In this document: positions 41,138 through 47,000 of the stretch, one piece after another
Position numbering within the stretch: position 1 is the stretch's first letter
Layout of the letters: each line of letters opens with the position of its first letter
Origin: DATAEK01 sp036258055
Lineage (GTDB): Bacteria > Acidobacteriota > Vicinamibacteria > Vicinamibacterales > 2-12-FULL-66-21
NCBI GenBank assembly: GCA_036258055.1
Contig: DATAEK010000131.1
Span: forward strand, 1-47,000
DNA length: 47,000 bases
Reading direction: 5' to 3'
The notes under the pieces: model-generated
The model's database searches: none
What the model was told of the DNA's origin: nothing
The model's input: the letters and a program-made list of their open reading frames with translations, nothing else
Translations under genes and position numbers: made by a program

Positions 41138-41499
41138 CTCCAAACCTCGCGAGCGTCCGGGACGCGTCCGCGCGCACTCTTGCGCACATCGGCGCACACA
41201 GATCGTCTCGACGGCGGGAGGACATCGCAGCAATGCCCGGGCCACTCCGCTGGTGTGACGACCGCGACCGAGAAGACCAGATCGCGGGTGGGTTCGTGCC
41301 GAGGTCGCGAGATTAACAATCGTTCATGTCGCCGCCAAGTCTCTGTCAGACGAATCGAAATCTTGCGCCCGTGCGTCGGCGACACACGCCGGAGCCTGGT
41401 CTCCCTGCCCCGTCCAATGCTCGCCGCTTGACTGTCACCCTGAGTACTCGTGGACTCCGAGTGTCCTCGAATTACGGAGACTGTCACCTGATGTGCGCG
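41138..41499. other. Long gene-free stretch between lpxB and the matrixin operon
   Basis: About 360 bases, the longest gap in the window. Short frames on either strand lack ribosome sites and familiar sequence. I see a direct repeat GACTGTCACC (41430-41439 and 41479-41488) around a region rich in GAGTAC/GGACTC/GAGTGT words, perhaps a decayed heptamer tract. No RNA gene recognised. Confidence 0.4.
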
Positions 41500-42654
41500 C
41501 TATGAAAGTCGAGAGCGGCGAGCCACGTCGATCACCGCCTGCGCGGCGCGACCGCTGGCGCCTGGCGGGCCCAGCTGCGCTCTCACCTCGCGAAGCTCGG
41601 CGCGCATTCGGTCCCTTGCAGCGGGATCCTCGAGGATCGTCATTGCCTGCGACGCCACGGCTTGCGGTGTGAAATCGTCCTGGATCAGTTCCGGCACGAC
41701 TCTTCGGCCGGCGACGAGATTGGCCATGGCGAACGTGTCGACGTGCACGAAGGGCCGACCGAGACGATAAGTCAACGGCGAGAGACGGTAGACCACGATC
41801 ATCGGGCACTCATGCAGGGCCGCCTGCACGGTGACGGTCCCGGACGCCACCAGCGCGACGTCAGCTGTGGCAAGCACGGCGTCCGTCCTGTCGTTGACGA
41901 CGGCGACACGACCATGGTGGGAGCCGCGGTCGAGTTCCGCGAGCGGCGCGAACAACTCATCCATCAAATGCGGCGCGCGCGCGACGACGAACTGCACGTC
42001 CGGTCTTCGCTCGCGGATCCGCTTGGCGGCATCCACCAGGCCCGGGAGAATCGCGCGCAGCTCGTTGCGGCGGCTGCCCGGCAGCAGCGCCACGATGGGC
42101 TTCGACGCGCTCAGACCAATCGACGCCAGAAACAGCTCGCGCGGCTGGGATTCGGGCATGACGTCCAGCAGCGGATGCCCCACCCACTCGACGGGAACTC
42201 CCGCGTGGCGATAGAGCGCTTCTTCGAATTTGAAAATCACGAGGACCTGGTCGGTGATTCGTTTCATCGTCTTCATCCGCCCTGGCCGCCACGCCCACAG
42301 CTGCGGGCTGATGTAGTAGACGACCGGCACACCGAGCCGCCGCATCGCCGTGGCCAGCCGGAAGTTGAAGTCGGGAAAATCGATGGCCACGAACACGTCC
42401 GGCCGTTGGGACTCGGCGCTCTCGATCAGGCGCCGATAGGTGGCGTACGTCTTCGGCAACACGCGTGCGACTTCGAGCAGACCGGTCACCGAGATGCCGT
42501 GGAAGTCGCCGACGAGCGTCGCTCCCGCAGCGCGGAGCCGTTCTCCGCCGAATCCGGTGATGGACGTGCCGGGAACCCGTCGCAGGATCTCCGTCGCCAG
42601 CGCGCCGGCGTAGAGGTCCCCGGACGGCTCACCGCAGGAGATCATGACGCGCAT
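41500..42654 (-). CDS. lpxB: Lipid-A-disaccharide synthase
   Basis: 384 residues, normal length. MISCGEPSGDLYAG, GFGGERLRAAG, DFPDFNFRLA, VYYISPQLWAWRPGR, GHPLLD, LLPGSRRNEL, ALVASGTVTVQAALHECPMIVVYR. GT19 enzyme joining two acylated glucosamine units in lipid A. The start at 42654 gives the family N-terminus; a longer frame upstream overlaps the M16 gene. Downstream of the two M16 genes and lpxD on the same strand. Confidence 0.97.
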   Translation of the reverse strand: MRVMISCGEPSGDLYAGALATEILRRVPGTSITGFGGERLRAAGATLVGDFHGISVTGLLEVARVLPKTYATYRRLIESAESQRPDVFVAIDFPDFNFRLATAMRRLGVPVVYYISPQLWAWRPGRMKTMKRITDQVLVIFKFEEALYRHAGVPVEWVGHPLLDVMPESQPRELFLASIGLSASKPIVALLPGSRRNELRAILPGLVDAAKRIRERRPDVQFVVARAPHLMDELFAPLAELDRGSHHGRVAVVNDRTDAVLATADVALVASGTVTVQAALHECPMIVVYRLSPLTYRLGRPFVHVDTFAMANLVAGRRVVPELIQDDFTPQAVASQAMTILEDPAARDRMRAELREVRAQLGPPGASGRAAQAVIDVARRSRLS

Positions 42655-42673
42655 CGGGTGCGGCTCCCGAGGG

Positions 42674-44872
42674 TCAGCTGGGCTTGGTGAAGAGCGTGGG
42701 ATCGAGCGCGACGTTGTACTCGATGGTCTTGAGGCTTCGCCGCACGAGCGACTGGCCGCCGCGGCGCAGGACGGCTTCGAAAGCAACCTGAAGACCGTCC
42801 ACGTTCCGATAGTCGAGGAACTCCTCTTCAGCGATTTCCGCGGCTCGACCGGCAAGCTGCTCGTAGCGCTGCGCGACAATCAGCCCGCTCGACGGATCAA
42901 GGATGACCGTCACCGGCTTCATCATCGGGCCCCGAACGTCGATCGCGGGATGCGGCCGCTCGTGAAACATGACGTCGGCCACGCGCGTCGCTGAGACCTT
43001 GCCGTCTGCGAGCGCGACGAGCAGGTTGATGGCGTCACGCTGGACGGTGCCGCGCATCTCGTCCACGTATTTCTCCGGTGGCTGATAGGTGCCGTGAAGC
43101 TTGTCGCTTGCCCAGAACTCGCCGTTGTCGAAGACCTGTATCAGTGGCCCGTTGGGGGTCTCGGCTTCGAGTCTGAACGACGCCGGATAACGAATCAGCG
43201 TCGTCGTCGGCAGATCGACCGGCCTTTCCGCAGGACCGTTGACGAGCGTCAGCGTGGATACGGCTTTCACTGTGCGCACTGACCGGAGTTTCTCGAGACC
43301 CCCCTTGGCCTGAACGGCCCGATCGATCAGCTCGCGCACCGACTGTCCGGCAGCAGGAGCCGTCTGCGGAGCCGGTACTCGAAACGACGCCTGCTCGATC
43401 CGGCCGGCCGGCGTGGCGTGGCGCCGCAAGTCTGCCGATGCGAGATCGAGCTCGGCAAGCGGAATGCGCTCGACCTGGTCGAAGCCGAGAGCGGGCAACT
43501 GCTTCGCGAACACCGACGCGTCCCCGACCAGTACGATCGACAGCCGGTCGGGCCGCAGGTATTCGCGCGCGACCCGCTGAATGTCGTCCGGCGTCACCGC
43601 GTTGACGCGCTCGCGAAACGTCTGCAGATCGTTCAGATCGAGGCCGTAGAAGACCGCATTCAAGACCTGCAGCGCGATCGCGCTCGGCGTTTCGATGGTC
43701 AACGGAAAACTGCCGGTCAGGTAGGCCTGTGCGTCCGACAGCTCCCGCTCGGACACGCGCTGGCGCTGAAGACGCCAGAACTCATCGACGATGAGCCGCA
43801 ACGCTTCCCCGGTGGTTTCCGATCGCGTGTCCGTGTCGGCCACGATGTCGCCGGAGTCCTTGAGCGCGTTGATGTCGGCGGACGCACCGTAAGTGAGGCC
43901 GCGCTCGGATCGCAGGACACGGTGAAGCCGGTTGCCTCCTTCACCGCCGAGGATCTTGATCGCGAGATCGAGCGCCAGGTAGTCAGGGTGCTTCCGCGGG
44001 AGACCGATGTTGCCCACCCGGATCTCGGTCTGCACCGCGCCGGGCCGGTCGATGACGATGACCCGCCGCGTCGCCGGCGGCGGATCGGCCGGCTTTGGTG
44101 GTGTGCTCGGGGTGCGCTGCCAATCGCCGAAGGCGCGCTCGGCGCCGGCGAAGGCCTCCTCCGGAGACACGTCACCGACAATCGCGAGGATGGCGTTGTT
44201 GGCGCCGAACCAGGTCTTATGGAATTTCAGGAGGTCGTCGCGGGTGATGCTCGCAATCGACTGTGGCGTGCCGGCATCCGGCCGGCCATACGGATGGAAA
44301 CCGTAGACGAGCCGATCGAAGACGACACCAGCAAGGTAGTCGGGATCGTCGTAGCTGACCTTCAGTCCCGACAGCATCTGCTGACGCTGGCGATCCACTT
44401 CGTCCTGTGCGAACGCCGGATGCCGCGCGACGTCGGACACGAGATCGAGAGCAAGGTTCAGGCTGTCCTTCATCACCACGGCCTGAATAAAGGTCAAATC
44501 GCTGCCGGCGCCAGTGCCCAGCGCGCCACCGATCGAATCGATCGTCGTGGCGATCTTCTCAGCGTCTTTCGAGGTCGTTCCCTGATCGAGGAGTGCCGCG
44601 GCGAGTGCGGCAACGCCGGGCTTTTCGGCCGGATCCTGGGCACCGCCGGCACGCACGATCAAACGCAGGCTCACGGCGGGCTGCTCGTGGTGCGAAACCG
44701 CGATCACCTGCAGACCATTGGCGAGCGTGCGGACGTTGTACGGGGGGAACTTGACTTCGTGCGCGGCGAGCGGTCGCGGCGGACGTTCCGATGGCCAGTT
44801 CGGATTCTGCGCGGCGGCCGGCAACGCGGTGGCGACGGTCAGGACGAACGCCAGCAGGCGCGCGCGCGTCAC
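42674..44872 (-). CDS. M16-family peptidase-like subunit without active site, with C-terminal beta domain
   Basis: 732 residues. Signal peptide (about 1-21), two M16 half-domains (about 40-500), then ~220 residues (about 515-732: ELIDRAVQAKGGLEKLRSVRTVKAVST, LDPSSGLIVAQRYEQL) that look like a LolA/outer-membrane-lipoprotein-sorting-type sheet. Where active M16 enzymes have HxxEH, this has AALAAA (residues 88-93: Ala89, Ala92, Ala93), so it is the non-catalytic partner. GTG start overlaps the stop of the catalytic gene (GTGA at 44869-44872), fitting a heterodimer. Confidence 0.92.
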   Translation of the reverse strand: MTRARLLAFVLTVATALPAAAQNPNWPSERPPRPLAAHEVKFPPYNVRTLANGLQVIAVSHHEQPAVSLRLIVRAGGAQDPAEKPGVAALAAALLDQGTTSKDAEKIATTIDSIGGALGTGAGSDLTFIQAVVMKDSLNLALDLVSDVARHPAFAQDEVDRQRQQMLSGLKVSYDDPDYLAGVVFDRLVYGFHPYGRPDAGTPQSIASITRDDLLKFHKTWFGANNAILAIVGDVSPEEAFAGAERAFGDWQRTPSTPPKPADPPPATRRVIVIDRPGAVQTEIRVGNIGLPRKHPDYLALDLAIKILGGEGGNRLHRVLRSERGLTYGASADINALKDSGDIVADTDTRSETTGEALRLIVDEFWRLQRQRVSERELSDAQAYLTGSFPLTIETPSAIALQVLNAVFYGLDLNDLQTFRERVNAVTPDDIQRVAREYLRPDRLSIVLVGDASVFAKQLPALGFDQVERIPLAELDLASADLRRHATPAGRIEQASFRVPAPQTAPAAGQSVRELIDRAVQAKGGLEKLRSVRTVKAVSTLTLVNGPAERPVDLPTTTLIRYPASFRLEAETPNGPLIQVFDNGEFWASDKLHGTYQPPEKYVDEMRGTVQRDAINLLVALADGKVSATRVADVMFHERPHPAIDVRGPMMKPVTVILDPSSGLIVAQRYEQLAGRAAEIAEEEFLDYRNVDGLQVAFEAVLRRGGQSLVRRSLKTIEYNVALDPTLFTKPS

Positions 44873-46257
44873 CGCTCCCTCCCGCCAGCTCCGTCGCCCT
44901 TGGGCATGATTGTCACGACCAACCGGTTTTCCGGCGCGAAGTACGTCTTCGCGACGCGCTGCACTTCCGCAGCCGTCATGTTCGCGAAGATGTCGAACTC
45001 GCCGTCGGCCGTCTTGATGTCGTTGTGGATCACGACCGCGTGCGCGAGCTGCGACGCTTTGTCCTTGTTCGACTCACGGCCGAGGATGTAATCGCGCGCG
45101 AACTGGTTCTTCGCCTGCTGGAGCTCGGCGTCCGTGCACGGCTCGGCCTTCAGCTTGTCGAACTCGGCGATGAGCGCATCGATCGCCTCCTGGGTGGTGT
45201 GGCCGGGCTGAACGATCGCAACCGCAAAGAACAGGTTCGGATCTTCGATGATGTTGCCGCCGCCGAACGCCGCCAGCGCGATCTGCTTTTCGTACACGAG
45301 GTCCCGGTAGATGCGCGAGCTCTGCCCGTCGGACAGAATCTTCGAGGCGATGTGCAGCGGGTACGAGTCCGGATGGCCGTCAAACGTGATGTGATACGCG
45401 ACGACGACGGCCGGGAGCGGCCAGTTCTCTTCCACCTTCACGCGCTTTTCTTTGGTCTGCGGCGGCTCTTTCGGGATGTCGCGCGGGACGGGCCGTTCGG
45501 ACTTGGGAACGCGGCCGAGGTACTTCGTGACCAGATCCATCGCTTCTTTCGTGTCGAAGTCTCCGACGATCGCGATCGTCGCGTTGTTCGGCACGTAGTA
45601 CGTCCGGAAGAAGTCCCGCACGTCCTCGATGGACGCCGACTCGAGATCGTGCATGCTGCCGATCGTCGGGTGCTTGTAGGGGTGCACGGTGAAGGCCTGG
45701 TCGTAGACGATCTCGTTGAGCCGTCCGTACGGCTGGTTCTCGACCCGCATCCGGCGTTCTTCCTTGACCACCTCACGTTCCGTCTGGAACACCTTCTCGT
45801 CGATCCGGAGCGTCGCCATCCGATCGGCTTCGAGCCACAGCACGAGCGGCAGATACTGCGCCGGCGTCGTCTCCCAGAAGACCGTCGCATCTTCGGTGGT
45901 GTAGGCGTTGCTCTGACCGCCGACGCTGGAGATGTACGACGGATGCCCTTCCGGCTCCACGTTCTTCGACCCCTTGAACATCATGTGTTCGAAGAGGTGC
46001 GCGAAGCCGGTCCGCCCCGGCCGCTCGTTCTTCGATCCGACGTGGTACCAGATCTCCGTGTGCACGATCGGCGTCGAGTGGTCCTCGAGTAGAACGACGT
46101 TCAAGCCGTTGGGCAGCGTCGCCATCGTGTAATCGAGCTTGGGAGGCCGAACGGCGGCGGTCAGGCCACCGCCGGTTGCCGTCAGCAGCGCGAGCGCGCA
46201 GAGTGCGCCCACAGCCTGCCGGGTAAGTCGGGTCAGGCGAAAGAGCCGTGGTTTCAT
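44869..46257 (-). CDS. M16-family zinc peptidase, catalytic subunit
   Basis: 462 residues. Signal peptide (about 5-34), then the inverted zinc motif in FAHLFEHMMFKG (His87, Glu90, His91), with the distal Glu about 75 residues on in VVKEERRM (Glu166/167), and SNAYTTEDATVFWET. Processes or degrades peptides in the periplasm. ATG at 46257 preferred over an in-frame upstream start at 46332, which would run into lpxD. CATAAT lies 10 bases before it. Pairs with the inactive subunit that follows. Confidence 0.94.
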   Translation of the reverse strand: MKPRLFRLTRLTRQAVGALCALALLTATGGGLTAAVRPPKLDYTMATLPNGLNVVLLEDHSTPIVHTEIWYHVGSKNERPGRTGFAHLFEHMMFKGSKNVEPEGHPSYISSVGGQSNAYTTEDATVFWETTPAQYLPLVLWLEADRMATLRIDEKVFQTEREVVKEERRMRVENQPYGRLNEIVYDQAFTVHPYKHPTIGSMHDLESASIEDVRDFFRTYYVPNNATIAIVGDFDTKEAMDLVTKYLGRVPKSERPVPRDIPKEPPQTKEKRVKVEENWPLPAVVVAYHITFDGHPDSYPLHIASKILSDGQSSRIYRDLVYEKQIALAAFGGGNIIEDPNLFFAVAIVQPGHTTQEAIDALIAEFDKLKAEPCTDAELQQAKNQFARDYILGRESNKDKASQLAHAVVIHNDIKTADGEFDIFANMTAAEVQRVAKTYFAPENRLVVTIMPKGDGAGGRER

Positions 46258-46267
46258 TGGAGATCTG

Positions 46268-46273
46268 ATTATG
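46268..46273 (-). promoter_or_regulatory. -10-like element of the M16 genes
   Basis: CATAAT on the minus strand, 10 bases before the ATG at 46257, in the 49-base gap after lpxD. Confidence 0.35.
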
Positions 46274-46306
46274 GCACAGGGAGATACGTGTCCCGGCCGA
46301 TCGCGA

Positions 46307-47000
46307 TCACTGGCCCTCGGGCGGCTCGTCACGAGATGTCGCGGCTTGTCCCAACCGCGACTCGAGCGCCTCGATCCTGGCTTCGAGGGAGGCGATGAGC
46401 TTCCGAAGCTTCGGCAGGCGGCGGAGGATCGCCGACGACTTCAGCCAGTCGCGATTCGGGATGGCCGGGTACCCCGAAACGAACGACCCGGGGTCCACCG
46501 AGTTCGGGATTCCGGTCTGGGCGGTCGCGACGACTCCCTTGCCGATCGTAATGTGCCCGGCCACCCCGACCTGTCCCGCGAGCGTCACGTCATCTTCGAT
46601 GATCGTGCTGCCCGCCACCCCGACCTGCGCCGCGAGCAGGACGTTTCTGCCGACGGAGACGCCGTGCGCGATCTGCACGAGGTTGTCGATTTTCGTGCCG
46701 GCGCGGATCCGGGTCTCGCCGACGGCGGGCCGATCGATCGTCGTGTTGGCGCCGATCTCGACGTCGTCTTCGATGACGACGTTTCCGATTTGCGGGATCT
46801 TGTGGTGACCGCCCTCGGGGCGGCGCGCGAAACCGAAACCGTCGGAGCCGATGACCGCACCGTCCTGCAGGACGACGCGATCGCCGATCCGCACGCGTTC
46901 GCGCAGCGACACGCGCGCGTGGATCGTGCAGTCATCGCCGACCGACGCGTGACGGGCGATCGTGACGTGCGCGTGGACGATCGTGCGCGCGCCGATGCGC
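46307..47000 (-). CDS. lpxD: UDP-3-O-acylglucosamine N-acyltransferase (N-terminal part missing)
   Basis: Open from 46307 to the window edge; the N-terminus is beyond the right end. Left-handed beta-helix hexapeptide repeats (IGARTIVHAHVTIARHASVG, VGVAGSTIIEDDVTLAG) with LpxD signatures DGFGFARRPEGGHHKIPQIG, IGANTTIDRPA, TKIDNLVQIAHGVSVG (catalytic His) and GYPAIPNRDWLK, then a C-terminal helix (LRRLPKLRKLIASLEARIEALESR). Third step of lipid A synthesis. The GTG at 46912 is internal, not the true start. Confidence 0.95.
   Translation of the reverse strand, partial: RIGARTIVHAHVTIARHASVGDDCTIHARVSLRERVRIGDRVVLQDGAVIGSDGFGFARRPEGGHHKIPQIGNVVIEDDVEIGANTTIDRPAVGETRIRAGTKIDNLVQIAHGVSVGRNVLLAAQVGVAGSTIIEDDVTLAGQVGVAGHITIGKGVVATAQTGIPNSVDPGSFVSGYPAIPNRDWLKSSAILRRLPKLRKLIASLEARIEALESRLGQAATSRDEPPEGQ

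Noticed and set aside
41125..41487. 120-codon minus-strand frame in the gap between lpxB and the matrixin operon
   Set aside because: No ribosome site, no recognisable sequence, and it would end exactly at the start of the next gene.
43418..46092. Long open frames (557 and 433 codons) opposite the M16 genes
   Set aside because: Mirror frames of well-supported peptidase genes; composition extreme in Arg and no family sequence.
1..47000. tRNA, rRNA, CRISPR, prophage, insertion sequence, riboswitch
   Set aside because: Scanned by eye for T-arm/anticodon patterns, regularly spaced direct repeats, transposase motifs and integrases; none convincing. A tRNA scan and covariance search would be decisive.

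Overview
GC-rich (low to mid 60s % by eye), tightly packed bacterial chromosome with no rRNA, tRNA, prophage, insertion sequence or CRISPR array that I could find. Two orphan MacB/FtsX-type permeases of the ADOP kind (described mainly from Acidobacteria), lpxB and lpxD (Gram-negative lipid A), many exported metalloproteases and ECF-sigma/HEAT-repeat genes point to Acidobacteriota, perhaps Vicinamibacteria. That placement is inference from gene content; no marker gene is present.

Layout. 1-1181: left-truncated ADOP permease (-). 1349-4817: three consecutive c-type cytochrome genes (+), the first two fused to a copper-monooxygenase-like domain, meeting a VOC/heavy-metal-binding fusion protein (4801-6156, -). 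6177-7556: M28 peptidase, sharing a very short bidirectional promoter with it. 7557-13478 (-): an aconitase-family protein with the swivel domain first, a small exported protein, a TerC-like membrane protein, then yceI, a DUF1223 protein and a ChaN-like protein. 13523-17045: small Cys protein/apaG divergent pair, aat and a universal stress protein, SulP transporter. 17026-21011: second ADOP permease, ferredoxin, SDR-type threonine dehydrogenase. 21036-24683: M64 peptidase, zinc-ribbon rhomboid, NAD-dependent epimerase and a small CPFCG protein. 24775-29015: ECF sigma, zinc anti-sigma and two exported HEAT-repeat proteins. 29104-32330 (-): queG, M23 peptidase, udgX, yqgE. 32365-33068: vapBC with its operator. 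33148-35895: acnA. 35979-38290: fused permease/binding-protein ABC importer with its ATPase. 38350-38795: two small genes with strong ribosome binding sites. 38779-41125 (-): exported protein, matrixin protease and beta-barrel, each overlapping the next by 4 bases. 41500-47000 (-): lpxB, an M16 protease pair and truncated lpxD.

How they fit together. Many products act in the envelope or outside it: at least five exported peptidases plus rhomboid, haem/copper proteins, lipid A enzymes and exported beta-barrel or HEAT proteins. Genes form short operons with 4-base overlaps. Many first genes have a -10-like hexamer only 6-10 bases before the start codon, which suggests frequent leaderless transcription.

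The best candidates for something little described are the tandem cytochrome c/copper-monooxygenase fusions (all six PHM copper ligands can be matched), a two-hairpin repeat with covarying stem present twice, degenerate heptamer tracts, and the two small genes at 38350-38795.
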